From NCBI RefSeq assembly GCF_004005475.1, contig NZ_RZTZ01000006.1, positions 240,589 through 304,588 of the forward strand: a stretch of 64,000 nt of DNA. Reading direction: 5' to 3'. The first letter of the stretch is position 1. Each line of letters starts with the position of its first letter. The stretch is from Niallia taxi. Its GTDB lineage: Bacteria; Bacillota; Bacilli; Bacillales; Cytobacillaceae. This document shows positions 1 through 8,725 of the stretch, in pieces. The translations under genes and the position numbers were made by a program. The notes under the pieces were generated by a model. It had not been told where the DNA came from. It did no database searches and was given only the letters and a program-made list of their open reading frames with translations.

Positions 1-409
1 TTAAATATTTGGGACTTTGGTTTTAAATTAAAAAGTTAGTGGAATAACTAAATAACTTATTAAGATTGGAGAATGGTCTCATAACCTTTTAGATCCTTAA
101 TAAGGAAGCAAGGTTCTTTGAATGTCCTCATGTTAAGAAACATAATGTAAATTGACAGTACCCGCTTAAATGATACTTAGAAATTCTATAAATACTTCTA
201 GCTTTTTCAGCTTTACTGTCTTTATTTACTTTGTCCTGATTAAGCTTACAATTTATGTTCAAAAAAATTAAAGTATTTCACCTCAAATTATAAAAGCAAA
301 CTCTTTCTTTCCATTTTTTTCACAAACCGAGAACAATTATATATTATTTCTTATTTCCTACTTTCCTTGTTTTAATTTATTAAAAATTGACTAAAAGGGA
401 GTGTTTTTA
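1..409. other. left-edge intergenic stretch, no gene seen
   Basis: This AT-rich stretch shows no open frame with a ribosome binding site and no clear hairpin. It carries only the upstream region of the small plus-strand ORF that begins at 410. Confidence 0.5.
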
Positions 410-550
410 GTGAACGGAAAAAGAGTCATGTATCAAGGGAAAGAATATATAGTAGTTCACAAATATGAAACTGGGTATTGTGAGTTAAAAACCTTAGAAT
501 ACTTTCAGTTTATATTAGTACACGAATCAGAAATAACATTTTTAGATTAG
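410..550 (+). CDS. small hypothetical protein, 46 aa
   Basis: This short frame starts with GTG and encodes 46 residues beginning MNGKRVMYQGKEYIVVHKYE. An AAAAGGGAG ribosome binding site sits about 8 bases upstream. The protein is soluble-looking, rich in beta-forming residues and has no membrane segment. The pattern K-x-V-x-Y-x-G-K-E-Y resembles short uncharacterised Bacillus proteins with a small SH3-like or beta-barrel look, but I cannot name a family. It stands alone, with no gene close upstream. Confidence 0.5.
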   Translation: MNGKRVMYQGKEYIVVHKYETGYCELKTLEYFQFILVHESEITFLD

Positions 551-684
551 CGAACCAGCATCATTATTTAAATTGAACTTACTAATGGTCCCTCTCCATA
601 GTAATCGAATGGCATGGTATCCCAAAATGGAACAACTTTTATAAAGACCGTTATTTTTTCTCCTATTTACTCTCTCAAATAATG

Positions 685-715
685 AAAAAAGGCTTCCAAT
701 TGCATACGGAAGCCC
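685..715 (-). terminator. intrinsic terminator of the rodA micro-ORF operon
   Basis: The arms GGCTTCC and GGAAGCC enclose a 10-base loop. Read on the minus strand the stem is followed by six T. It lies only 14 bases after the stop of the 36-aa ORF, which supports that ORF as the last cistron. Confidence 0.8.
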
Positions 716-729
716 CTATTTATTTATGT

Positions 730-840
730 TTATTTCTTCATGAATACGAATGCAAAAAATGTCCAAGTATTTTCCCCATATCTCTGACCAACATAACTGA
801 AGTCTTTGCCATGCTGTACTGTATAAATATACTTAAACAA
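730..840 (-). CDS. putative 36-aa protein downstream of rodA
   Basis: This minus-strand frame starts with TTG and encodes 36 residues (MFKYIYTVQHGKDFSYVGQR..., ending FMKK). A GAGG element lies about 9 bases before the TTG. The composition is protein-like (Trp, Tyr, Phe, His, Gly), with a basic N-terminus and an aromatic C-terminal hydrophobic stretch. It begins 12 bases after the stop of the 35-aa membrane peptide and ends just before a strong terminator, so it appears to be the third cistron of the rodA transcript. I do not recognise a family. It could instead be the remnant of a longer gene. Confidence 0.4.
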   Translation of the reverse strand: MFKYIYTVQHGKDFSYVGQRYGENTWTFFAFVFMKK

Positions 841-852
841 TACTTATATCCT

Positions 853-960
853 CTATCCACCTCTCACAATTGCTATAATAGCCAGTACACCAACAAAAGT
901 AATGGCTCCAAGACATATTGCAGCAAATACCTTCACTCTTAATCTTAAACTGTCACGCAT
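853..960 (-). CDS. small membrane peptide translationally coupled to rodA, 35 aa
   Basis: The ORF starts at an ATG inside the end of rodA: ATGCGTGA holds both the peptide start and the rodA stop, an 8-base overlap typical of translational coupling. GAGG lies 9 bases upstream inside rodA. The product has a basic N-terminus (MRDSLRLRVKVF) and one hydrophobic segment of about 20 residues ending in a short RGG tail, predicting a single-pass membrane peptide with its N-terminus inside. No family is recognised. The coupling suggests roughly matched synthesis with the SEDS protein and a possible role at the elongation machinery, which is inference. Confidence 0.6.
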   Translation of the reverse strand: MRDSLRLRVKVFAAICLGAITFVGVLAIIAIVRGG

Positions 961-2119
961 ATTTATTTCCCTCAAACATATGGTTTTTTGTTTTGGCAGA
1001 GATGTTTAAAATTAAGGTTAATGACAACATATTGGCTAGGATGGAGCTGCCTCCATAGCTTAATAGAGGTAACGGTATACCGGTAATAGGAACTAACCCT
1101 ATTACCATACCTACATTTTCAAATATATGAAATGTCAGCATAGAAACAACACCTGCAGCTATTAAGCTTTCATATTCCCCTTTACTTTTTATGGCGATAA
1201 CGATTATTCGATAGATAAGGAGAAAATATAAAGTTACGACAACACTTGCTCCGAGAAATCCGTATTCCTCCCCTACCACAGAAAAGATGAAATCTGAGTG
1301 TGCTTCTGGAATGTTTACTTCTCCTTTCATGTAGCCTTTCCCGTAATTGGTGCCTGATCCAATCGCTAATATTGATTGACTTAACTGATAGCCAATACCT
1401 CCACTATATTCAAATGGGTCTAACCAAGAATGTATTCTATTTAATTGATATTGGTCTAATACCAGCAACAATGTATCCGGATAATAAATATAAATAACAA
1501 CCAAGGCACCTATAGCCGACAATACAGTGGAGAAAAATATCATAAGGATTTTCCAGTTTACTCCCGATAAAAAAATGACACCAAACATGATTACAAGTAT
1601 GACCATAGCCGTACCTGCATCTGGTTGCAATAGGATAAACAACAAAGGAACTAGCGTTATTCCTACTATCTTTCCAATTAATTTCATATCTGTTGAAATG
1701 GTACGATGAATATTTTTATCATTATGGTCGACAGTAATTTTAGCTAAAAACATGATTAAAAAGATTTTCATGAACTCCGAAGGCTGGACGGAGCCAACTC
1801 CTTTTATGCTAAACCATGCCTTAATTCCTTTTGTAGACGGAGCTATTGATTCTGGAGCAAAAAACAAAACTACCAACAAAAATACTCCAAACAAATATAT
1901 ATATAAAGACAATTTCTTAATCTGCTCCAAGTCAAAATAATAAATTACCGATGTAACAATCAATCCCACTGCATACCAAAATAATTGCATGCCCGCAAAG
2001 TCTTTATGGTACGGCAGGTACTTCTGTGCACTGTGAATGTTAATAATACTTATAGCCATAAGTAAAATAATGATGAACAATAAGGAATAATCAAAGTTGT
2101 TTCTATCTCTGCTTGCCAA
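953..2119 (-). CDS. rodA: RodA-type SEDS peptidoglycan glycosyltransferase
   Basis: This is a FtsW/RodA/SpoVE (SEDS) polytopic protein with about ten hydrophobic segments. SEDS proteins polymerise lipid II glycan strands with a class B PBP. Seen motifs are QPSEF (residues 112-116), LQPDAGTA near 164-171, the PEAHSDFIFS loop with the conserved Asp at about 276, and VPITGIPLPLLSYGGSS near the C-terminus. FDLEQIKKLSLYIY and SIAPSTKGIKAWF resemble Bacillus RodA more than FtsW or SpoVE. I use the TTG at 2119, which has AGGAG seven bases upstream; a TTG at 2137 would add six residues but has a weak site. No partner PBP is adjacent. Two micro-ORFs follow in the same unit. Confidence 0.9.
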   Translation of the reverse strand: MASRDRNNFDYSLLFIIILLMAISIINIHSAQKYLPYHKDFAGMQLFWYAVGLIVTSVIYYFDLEQIKKLSLYIYLFGVFLLVVLFFAPESIAPSTKGIKAWFSIKGVGSVQPSEFMKIFLIMFLAKITVDHNDKNIHRTISTDMKLIGKIVGITLVPLLFILLQPDAGTAMVILVIMFGVIFLSGVNWKILMIFFSTVLSAIGALVVIYIYYPDTLLLVLDQYQLNRIHSWLDPFEYSGGIGYQLSQSILAIGSGTNYGKGYMKGEVNIPEAHSDFIFSVVGEEYGFLGASVVVTLYFLLIYRIIVIAIKSKGEYESLIAAGVVSMLTFHIFENVGMVIGLVPITGIPLPLLSYGGSSILANMLSLTLILNISAKTKNHMFEGNKYA

Positions 2120-2269
2120 TGCAATTCTCCTATCCAAATCTCTTTCTCTTTTTTATTAAAAAAGTTAATTTCTTCTTTCTTTCATACCAGTATTAAGACG
2201 CAAGGGAGAAAGATCTGGTTTCAGAAAATTGGAGATTGATGAAAAAACATAAGGATTGTGCTGTAAATA

Positions 2270-2315
2270 AAAAGGGATAATTAGCTCCTATTACGGACTA
2301 ACTATCCCTTTTTAT
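2270..2315 (-). terminator. bidirectional-looking terminator hairpin
   Basis: The arms AAAAAGGGATAATTAG and CTAACTATCCCTTTTT pair with one mismatch, leaving an A-run on one side and a T-run on the other. It could end transcripts arriving from the small ORF at 2531 on the minus strand. Confidence 0.7.
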
Positions 2316-2420
2316 TAAGCTACTTATATCATTTTTTTGGATTTTTACTGCAAACACTTTTACCGGTTTCATCCTGAAAAAAAGGAAATGCTGTCATTGT
2401 TATCACATTATTCAAGGTTA

Positions 2421-2531
2421 TTATAAAGTGCCCCAAACTGAAAAATTTTCAGAAGAATTATGTTGAAGAATAAATAGAATTACGATAACTATTATTACTG
2501 CGAAAAGTAAGCTTAAACCCATTCGTTTCAT
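2421..2531 (-). CDS. small single-pass membrane peptide, 36 aa
   Basis: The frame starts with ATG preceded by AGGTGAT at about 5 bases. It encodes MKRMGLSLLFAVIIVIVILF followed by ILQHNSSENFSVWGTL: a short basic head, one strongly hydrophobic helix and a polar C-terminal tail. No family is recognised. It stands alone between two terminators. Small peptides like this are common and often missed in Bacillus; function unknown. Confidence 0.5.
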   Translation of the reverse strand: MKRMGLSLLFAVIIVIVILFILQHNSSENFSVWGTL

Positions 2532-2630
2532 GTTATCACCTAGCCTTAATTATGAATAGCCAATTATATAATAGTTATTTCGGATTTTCCAGGCCTTTTC
2601 CTAAACTCTTTTTCCACTTAAATTCTATTT

Positions 2631-2664
2631 AAAAAAAGCAGCAGACAAATATCTACTGCTTTTC
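2631..2664 (-). terminator. terminator of the iron alcohol dehydrogenase gene
   Basis: AAAAGCAGCAGA and TCTACTGCTTTT form the stem. On the minus strand it ends in a run of seven T, 12 bases after the stop codon at 2676. Confidence 0.85.
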
Positions 2665-2675
2665 TATTTCTTATT

Positions 2676-3848
2676 TTACAAAGAAGCTTTTAGGATAGAT
2701 AAAATATCTATCTTATTTAACTTTTTAAAGTTGCCAAAGCCTCCATACTCCATCTCACGGGCAGCTATTTCTGCTATTTCGTCAAGTCTTTCTTCACCAA
2801 TATCGTAATCAGCTAATCTTGATGGTGCTCCAAGGCTTGACCAGAAAGCACTTAGCTTATCAATTCCTTCTAAAGCAATTTCTCTGTCACTTTTTCCTGT
2901 TGTATCAATATCAAACATACTCAGCATTAGACGCTTCATACGAACTACATCTTTATCTAGAACGTATCTCATCCAATTTGGGAATAAAATTGCCAATCCG
3001 CCTGCATGGGGAATATCATAAACTGCTGAGACAGCATGCTCCATTGTATGAGAAGCCCAGTCGCCGAAGTACCCCATTTGAAGTGTGCCATTTAATGCAA
3101 TTGTTCCTGAAAATAGAATCGTTTCTCGATGTTCGTAGCTTTGTAAATCCTCCAGCAATTTCGGTGCTGTTTCAATCACTGTTTGTAATACGGAGTAGCA
3201 CATACGGTCTTGTAATGGTGTGTTTTTCACATTATGGAAATATTGTTCAAATACGTGACTCATCATATCTACCATACCATAAACTGTTTGATCTCTTGGA
3301 GCAGACATAGTATTAACAGGGTCTAAAATAGAAAAAGAAGAGTGTGTTACATCACTTCCCCACACATATTTTTCATTTGTTTCCCAATTAGTAATAACAG
3401 AATCCGGGTTCATTTCAGAGCCGGTTGCTGCTAGTGTTAAGACTGTTCCGAACGGTAGCGCTTTTGTAGCAGTTACTTTTTTGTTGATGATATCCCAAAC
3501 ATCACCGTCATACAGGGCACCAGCAGCGATAGCTTTTGTACAATCAATAACACTTCCTCCGCCAACAGCTAATAAGAAATCAATTTTTTCATTTTGACAG
3601 ATAGCAATTCCTTTTTTTACCGTAGATAATCTCGGATTCGGTTCTACGCCAGCTAGCTCTAGCACATTTACATTTAAATCTTTTAATAACGTAACAACTT
3701 GATTATATAATCCGTTTCGTTTAATGCTTCCTCCACCGTAAACGAGTAAAATATTTTTTCCGTATTTAGGAATTTCCTCTGCTATTGCTTCAAGCTGATT
3801 TTTTCCAAAGATTAATTTTGTGGGATTACGATAAGTAAAATTTTCCAT
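2676..3848 (-). CDS. iron-containing alcohol dehydrogenase, YugJ/BdhA type
   Basis: This 390-residue group III (iron) alcohol dehydrogenase matches the length of the Bacillus YugJ/YugK and clostridial butanol dehydrogenase group, which oxidise or reduce primary alcohols and aldehydes with NAD(P)H. The nucleotide-binding glycine motif [11 protein letters not shown] lies at about 96-106. Likely metal ligands are D194 and H198 (VDMMSH), H267 (WASHTME) and H281 (IPHAGG). GGAGG lies 12 bases before the ATG. It is a single-gene unit ended by a terminator, and its exact substrate cannot be read from the sequence. Confidence 0.9.
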   Translation of the reverse strand: MENFTYRNPTKLIFGKNQLEAIAEEIPKYGKNILLVYGGGSIKRNGLYNQVVTLLKDLNVNVLELAGVEPNPRLSTVKKGIAICQNEKIDFLLAVGGGSVIDCTKAIAAGALYDGDVWDIINKKVTATKALPFGTVLTLAATGSEMNPDSVITNWETNEKYVWGSDVTHSSFSILDPVNTMSAPRDQTVYGMVDMMSHVFEQYFHNVKNTPLQDRMCYSVLQTVIETAPKLLEDLQSYEHRETILFSGTIALNGTLQMGYFGDWASHTMEHAVSAVYDIPHAGGLAILFPNWMRYVLDKDVVRMKRLMLSMFDIDTTGKSDREIALEGIDKLSAFWSSLGAPSRLADYDIGEERLDEIAEIAAREMEYGGFGNFKKLNKIDILSILKASL

Positions 3849-3933
3849 AAAACATGTATACCTCCTTGATGAATTTTATGTACATGGTCGCATTTCGCAA
3901 ACAAGAATGTAAGTATAATCATAAAATCAAATA

Positions 3934-3977
3934 AAAACAAGAAAAAAGTACTCGATTCGCGTACTTTCCTCTTGTTT
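3934..3977 (-). terminator. hairpin upstream of the alcohol dehydrogenase gene
   Basis: AACAAGAAAAAAGTAC and GTACTTTCCTCTTGTTT form a stem with a 9-base loop. On the minus strand it is followed by TTTTATTT and lies about 85 bases before the adh start. It may be a second terminator behind the S-component gene or a leader attenuator of adh. Confidence 0.5.
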
Positions 3978-4050
3978 ATTTTCAGTATACTTCCAGTTCA
4001 TTATCAGATGGAATACAAAATGATTACTGTTAAATGGAGTGGATGGTTGC

Positions 4051-4083
4051 AAAAAGGCATTAATCCTTGTAGGAATAATGCCC
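4051..4083 (-). terminator. terminator of the S-component gene
   Basis: The stem GGCATTA/TAATGCC is extended by TCCT/AGGA around a TGT loop and followed on the minus strand by TTTTT. It lies about 85 bases past the stop of the gene ending at 4168. Confidence 0.8.
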
Positions 4084-4167
4084 TCGATTACCATATTGTT
4101 TTTATAGAAGATTTACAAATAAACCTGTATAAAGTAAGCCATAAACAACTTCGATAAACCCTGTTAA

Positions 4168-4695
4168 TTATATGGAATTAGAACGCCCAACCCTTTTCAT
4201 AAATCCATTTGCAAGTGGCACGACAATGACACCAGCAAGGACGAGCTGCATGATATTACCTGGGATGGAGCCGAATGGCTGAATCCAGTTTCCGTAAAGG
4301 ACAACTTCTGTAAAATAGTAGCCGACAACTTTGATAATTAGGGCAACAACTACTGCCAGTACATGTACGTAAACCTTTTTGCCTGGCATTTTTTCAGCAA
4401 TAAGTCCTGCAACATAGCCCATTGCGCCAACGATAACAAAAGTAAACGGAGCCCATAACGTCCAGCCTGAAACAATATCGAACAGAGCCATTCCGAAGGC
4501 TCCTACTATTGCGCCTGATTTTTTGCCAAAAACAAAGGCAGCAATCAAAAGCGGTACGTTGCCCAAATGAATAAGTCCCCCATTACCCATCAGCGGCAGC
4601 CTGATATTGATAAACATTGTAGCCAGAAACGTTAAAGTAATAAATAGTGCATTGAGAACCAGAATTCTTGTTTTGTTTTGTTCTGTCGTGAACAT
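4168..4695 (-). CDS. ECF transporter S component, possible vitamin B6 uptake
   Basis: This 175-residue protein has five to six membrane segments and the typical S-component pattern (NIRLPLMGNGGLIHLGNVPL, then FGKKSGAIVGAFGMALFDIV), as in the riboflavin/pyridoxine-type S-component group. Such proteins bind a vitamin and use a shared EcfAAT energising module, which is not encoded here. The ATG at 4695 has AGGGGG six bases upstream; a longer frame to 4713 lacks a site. It is divergent from a MocR/PdxR-type regulator, and that class often controls PLP synthesis or salvage, so a pyridoxine-type substrate is the best guess. The substrate is inference. Confidence 0.75.
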   Translation of the reverse strand: MFTTEQNKTRILVLNALFITLTFLATMFINIRLPLMGNGGLIHLGNVPLLIAAFVFGKKSGAIVGAFGMALFDIVSGWTLWAPFTFVIVGAMGYVAGLIAEKMPGKKVYVHVLAVVVALIIKVVGYYFTEVVLYGNWIQPFGSIPGNIMQLVLAGVIVVPLANGFMKRVGRSNSI

Positions 4696-4792
4696 GTAAA
4701 TCCCCCTTGTCATTCCACGTGGTTGTATTCCAATTTATAAAAAGAATTTCCACTTCTTTAATGATTACTAGTATAATGAAATCTGACAATAT

Positions 4793-4809
4793 AAAAAGTG
4801 CCACTTTTT
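4793..4809. promoter_or_regulatory. palindrome between S component and MocR regulator, possible operator
   Basis: AAAAAGTG C CACTTTTT is a perfect 8-1-8 palindrome about 35 bases before the regulator start. AAAGTGG-like half-sites are described for PdxR-type MocR regulators, so this is a candidate operator. A TATAAT at 4772-4777 could be the -10 of the regulator promoter. Confidence 0.45.
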
Positions 4810-4843
4810 CAAAAAACAACATGGTCAGAACGGAGGGTTCCAA

Positions 4844-6241
4844 ATGGATATGCTAATGTTTGAACTGAATAAAAACACAACAAAACCCTTGTATGAACAG
4901 CTTTATATTGGCATTAAAAATGCTATTTTGAGTCAACAAATTGAAGTTGGCACAAAACTTCCCTCCAAAAAAAAGTTGGCCGAATTTTTGAACATCAGCC
5001 AAACAACCATTGAGGTGTCGTATGCTCAGCTGATTGCAGAGGGCTTTATTGTGTCAAAACCGCGGATTGGTTATTTTGTAGAGGATATTAATGAATTACC
5101 TTATATTGAAACAGAACAGGTTGAGTTGCCTGTGGAGCATGCAGAAAATCAAAATATTCAATTTGACTTTCATCCAGGAAAGGTCGATACAGACTCCTTT
5201 CCTTTTCCACTGTGGAGAAAATACGCAAAAAATTTATATGATCTTCCTTCTAAGGAATTGTTACAGAATGGAGAACCTCAAGGGGAATACACATTAAGGA
5301 CTGAAATAGCAAAATACCTGTATCAATCACGGGGAATTGTGTGTAAACCAGAGCAAATTGTCATTGGTTCAGGAACAGAACAGCTCCTTCCAATGATTTT
5401 AAGACTGCTTGAAAATGATTCAAACTTTGCCCTTGAAAATCCTGGCTATTCGGCCATCCCTCGAATTCAACTGCAAAATAAAGCAATCCCGATACCAGTT
5501 GATGAAGATGGATTGATTGTCGATGAACTGGAAAAAACAAATGCAAATGTAGTTTACATCACGCCATCCCACCAGTTTCCGACTGGTGCAGTCCTGTCCG
5601 CCACAAGAAGAACACAGCTGATGCATTGGGCAGCAAAGCTCGAAAATCGCTACATCATTGAAGACGATTATGACAGTGAATTTCGATACACCGGAAAACC
5701 GATTCCCGCCTTGCAAGGAATGGATCAAAACGATAAGGTGATTTATCTAAGTACATTTACGAAGTCATTGATGCCTTCATTACGAGTTGCCTATTTTGTT
5801 TTGCCTTCCCCATTGCTGAAAAAATATAAGGAAACATTCAGTTATTATTCAGCAACAGTTCCAAGATTCGATCAGCATATAGTAGCAAGCTTCATGAGAG
5901 ACGGTTATTTTTCAAAACACTTAAACCGAATGCGGAAAATTTATCGTAAAAAGCTCGATAAACTGACCCATATCTTTCATACAGATTATCCTGAAGTTAT
6001 CATCACTGGAGATCAGGCCGGGATGCACATTTTAATTTCCCTTCCCCTCCAAAAAAGTGAAAAGGAGCTACAAACAATTGCTGCAGAAAGCTCTATCGCC
6101 ATTTACCCTGTAATTGATTATCTGTTAAAGCCAATAGATTATAAGTATCCAACGTTTTTGTTAGGATTTGGCGGTATCCCATTTGAGAAAATCGAGGAAG
6201 GCATACACCAATTGATGCAATGCTGGGGAATAGCAAGATAA
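4844..6241 (+). CDS. MocR/PdxR-type regulator, GntR HTH fused to aminotransferase fold
   Basis: The 465-residue protein has a GntR winged helix-turn-helix at about 12-78 (PLYEQLY, KLPSKKKLAEFLNISQTT) joined to a fold-type I aminotransferase domain at about 115-465. Visible PLP elements are TPSHQFPTG (240-248), the Asp-rich IIEDDYDSEF (271-280) and the Schiff-base lysine K307 in TFTKSLMPSLR. MocR proteins sense PLP or amino compounds; PdxR members control vitamin B6 genes and GabR controls gab genes. The start has a GGAGGG site. It is divergent from the vitamin-type S component, which supports a PdxR-like role. Confidence 0.85.
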   Translation: MDMLMFELNKNTTKPLYEQLYIGIKNAILSQQIEVGTKLPSKKKLAEFLNISQTTIEVSYAQLIAEGFIVSKPRIGYFVEDINELPYIETEQVELPVEHAENQNIQFDFHPGKVDTDSFPFPLWRKYAKNLYDLPSKELLQNGEPQGEYTLRTEIAKYLYQSRGIVCKPEQIVIGSGTEQLLPMILRLLENDSNFALENPGYSAIPRIQLQNKAIPIPVDEDGLIVDELEKTNANVVYITPSHQFPTGAVLSATRRTQLMHWAAKLENRYIIEDDYDSEFRYTGKPIPALQGMDQNDKVIYLSTFTKSLMPSLRVAYFVLPSPLLKKYKETFSYYSATVPRFDQHIVASFMRDGYFSKHLNRMRKIYRKKLDKLTHIFHTDYPEVIITGDQAGMHILISLPLQKSEKELQTIAAESSIAIYPVIDYLLKPIDYKYPTFLLGFGGIPFEKIEEGIHQLMQCWGIAR

Positions 6242-6393
6242 TTAATGAGATAGCTTATGTTTTTTCATATTAATTATTTAAAGGCATATAAGCGGAAACT
6301 GCTTTCGTATTTTTATATCTTTGATTTCAATCACGTATTCTTAAGGTAACTATTCCAAAGACTGTAGGTAGGAGGTTGTTCTCCTTTTACGTG

Positions 6394-6422
6394 CAAAAGC
6401 CTTGATATTTCAGGGCTTTTTG
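6394..6422 (+). terminator. terminator after the MocR regulator
   Basis: AAAAGCCTTGA and TCAGGGCTTTTT form the stem, with T5 following. The rest of the 6242-6625 gap shows only AT-rich sequence with a run of about 12 T before a TATAAT-like element near 6599. Confidence 0.75.
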
Positions 6423-6625
6423 TTGGTATTAAAATATCCAAATTACAATAGCGGAGTCAACTAAAAGGAAAAGCTACTCTTTTTAGAAAGTAGTCTTAAA
6501 ATATCATTAAAAATATTAAACATTAGAGTAAAAGTCCTTGAAAGATTGACAATATTCAAAATATTATAAGTGAAGTATTTATTTTTTTTTTTTATCCCTA
6601 TAATGGGAATTGAGTAGGTGAGAAA

Positions 6626-7120
6626 ATGAAGAAATTATCTAATGTTTTAATATTCGTCCTATTAATGGGATGTCAATTCTTTATGTTAGGTTATAGGTAT
6701 AAGCTAGTTGATGAAGATGAATATTATCACTTCATACAATTGTTCCAAACAGATATTAACTATAAACTTGTCTTGATAATGCTAATCCTATTCATAATAG
6801 CAACTGTTTCATTTTTTGTTTATTTTTCTCTTAAATTTTATTTAATAATAGCCAATAAAGTTTTAAATTTACAGTTGAATGCCCATTTTGTGTACTATTT
6901 AGTTTCTATAAATCTAATCATTACTGCATTTCAAGTGTTAATACAAGAAATAATCAGCAAAAACTTACTGCTTTCTTTATACTTAAATCCCCTAGTTTTA
7001 CTTAGCATAACAATTATTTTTATACTTCTGATTTACAAAACAAAAAGGGTATTAAATTCCCTCTTACTTTCTATGCTATTTTACATAGTCAATATATTTA
7101 TTACACTTATTTTTGTATAA
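6626..7120 (+). CDS. hypothetical membrane protein, 164 aa
   Basis: An AGGTGAG site precedes the ATG. The protein is very hydrophobic, with about five segments: residues 5-23, 48-72, 82-105, 115-136 and 143-163. Between the first two lies an acidic-aromatic loop (LVDEDEYYHFIQLFQTD) that would face outside if the N-terminus is inside. No conserved motif is recognised, and the family cannot be named. The AT content is higher than in the metabolic genes nearby. It stands alone before a converging gene and shares a bidirectional terminator with it. Confidence 0.65.
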   Translation: MKKLSNVLIFVLLMGCQFFMLGYRYKLVDEDEYYHFIQLFQTDINYKLVLIMLILFIIATVSFFVYFSLKFYLIIANKVLNLQLNAHFVYYLVSINLIITAFQVLIQEIISKNLLLSLYLNPLVLLSITIIFILLIYKTKRVLNSLLLSMLFYIVNIFITLIFV

Positions 7121-7253
7121 AAAACGACATAGAAAAGAAACTGGGACAAAACTAAAATACAGCCTTCTAAACACGAATAAAAAATAATTTTTTTCTAACT
7201 TTGAAATACTGGGACTTGGGTTAATAAAGTATGGATTCGTGATTAAAAATTAA

Positions 7254-7298
7254 AAAAACTGAACTATTATTCGATAATCGAGAAAATAGTTCAGTTTT
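7254..7298. terminator. bidirectional terminator
   Basis: AAAACTGAACTATT and AATAGTTCAGTTTT pair perfectly around a 16-base loop, with A-run and T-run flanks. It lies between convergent genes ending at 7120 and 7325 and can serve both. Confidence 0.85.
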
Positions 7299-7324
7299 AA
7301 CCTAGATTTATATACTTTTGTTCA

Positions 7325-8341
7325 TTAGCTCGGACGAACTAAAATTTTACATTCTTTTTTATCACTTATCAGTTTCTCAAAACCGTCTTCCACAATATTA
7401 TCTAACGCTATAATACTTGTGATGACTGGTTCAACGTTCAATGAACCCTTCGACAACAAATCGATCGCTTGGGCAAAGATATTATTATAACCTAGAGAGG
7501 AATTGATTTTTTTCTCACTGACTACTTGAGTTGTCGGGTGATATGTAATTGGATTAGCGAACACACTTACAATCATGAACTCACCATTAGGTTTGATGCA
7601 GTCAAGCGATTGGTTGAAGGTAGCTTCCACACCAGCAACGTCAAAGGAAACATCCACTCCACCGTTTGTATGTTCTTTAATAACTTGAACGGCATCCTCT
7701 TCCAGCGGATTGATTACAACATCTGCTCCCATTTTCAGTGCTAAATTTCTGCGTTCCTCACTAACCTCCGCTACGAAAATCTTACTAGCTCCTGCTGCTC
7801 TTAAACTTTCAGATAACAGTAGTCCGATTGGTCCTGCCCCAAAAAGAGCGACACTATCGCCAATTTTGAACTTGCTTTTCCTAATTGCCTGCAATACAAC
7901 AGCAAGAGGTTCTACTAAAGCTGCAAATTCATAGCTTAGTGAATCAGGCAATAAAAATAAATTAGCCTCTTTCACTACAACATATTCAGCGAAGCCGCCG
8001 TTTTCGTGAATGCCATATGATTTCATATCAGGACAAATATTATAATTCCCTGTTTTACATGTATCACACTCACCACAGCCCCAAATAGGTTCAATAGCAA
8101 CTCTGTCGCCAGCTTTAAATTTAGTTACATTACTGCCGACTTCAACAATCTCACCAGTAAATTCATGACCTAAAATCATTTTATCTTCTGTTACAAAGGT
8201 TTTATGTAAATATTCATGTAAATCTGTACCACATATACCTGCGAATTTAACTTTTACTTTAACAGTTCCTTCTGTAACTTCAGGTGAAGAAACTTCCTCC
8301 ATTCTTACATCCTTCGAACCATAATAGACCAAAGACTTCAT
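7325..8341 (-). CDS. zinc-dependent medium-chain dehydrogenase, butanediol/sorbitol type
   Basis: The 338-residue medium-chain dehydrogenase shows catalytic zinc ligands C37, H59 and E60 (GICGTD, GHEFTGE) and four structural cysteines C89, C92, C95 and C103. The conserved ALVEPLAV includes E144, and GAGPIG (168-173) is the NAD(P) loop. The C-terminal half resembles Bacillus (R,R)-butanediol dehydrogenase (NGGVDVSFDVAGV, IVEDGFEKLI). That enzyme interconverts acetoin and 2,3-butanediol; a polyol substrate is equally possible. The start has GGGGGA at 7 bases. It is monocistronic. Confidence 0.85.
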   Translation of the reverse strand: MKSLVYYGSKDVRMEEVSSPEVTEGTVKVKVKFAGICGTDLHEYLHKTFVTEDKMILGHEFTGEIVEVGSNVTKFKAGDRVAIEPIWGCGECDTCKTGNYNICPDMKSYGIHENGGFAEYVVVKEANLFLLPDSLSYEFAALVEPLAVVLQAIRKSKFKIGDSVALFGAGPIGLLLSESLRAAGASKIFVAEVSEERRNLALKMGADVVINPLEEDAVQVIKEHTNGGVDVSFDVAGVEATFNQSLDCIKPNGEFMIVSVFANPITYHPTTQVVSEKKINSSLGYNNIFAQAIDLLSKGSLNVEPVITSIIALDNIVEDGFEKLISDKKECKILVRPS

Positions 8342-8725
8342 TTATATATCCCCCATTCTCAGTAACTAGTTGTAATCATGAAATAGTAGAGTATGCTATT
8401 AACTGTTCCTCGTACCATCCATGACTACCGCTTCTAACTATAGTCATACTTACTTATTATATGTAACTAAATTACTCAAGACAACTAACATGCTCTTACT
8501 TAAAAAATACTAGTTTATCTATTATTCAAAAATTACTGCAGACTATTAGTAGTACTAGAAGTAATGTAAGCATGCACTTACATTGCAAATGATTATGTTA
8601 ATCAGGATTACAATAAAAACAGTAATTATATAGAAGCATGCGACCAGCCAGTCACATACTTCTTAAAACAATCGGTGCGTATAGATTTTTTAGACAAATA
8701 TAAACCTACATATCTAAAACTCTTT
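8342..8725. other. intergenic region with inverted repeat at 8563-8584
   Basis: The only structure seen is AATGTAAG, a CATGCA spacer, then CTTACATT at 8563-8584. It lies about 220 bases before the dehydrogenase start and could be an operator. No gene or terminator is visible elsewhere in the gap. Confidence 0.35.

Noticed and set aside
682..942. 86-residue plus-strand frame
   Set aside because: It runs antisense to the two micro-ORFs and through the terminator hairpin, and has no ribosome binding site.
3972..4157. 61-residue plus-strand frame
   Set aside because: It covers the terminator of the S-component gene and lacks a start signal.
4696..4843. riboswitch before the S-component gene
   Set aside because: The gap holds only a palindrome and promoter elements and is too short for a known vitamin aptamer.
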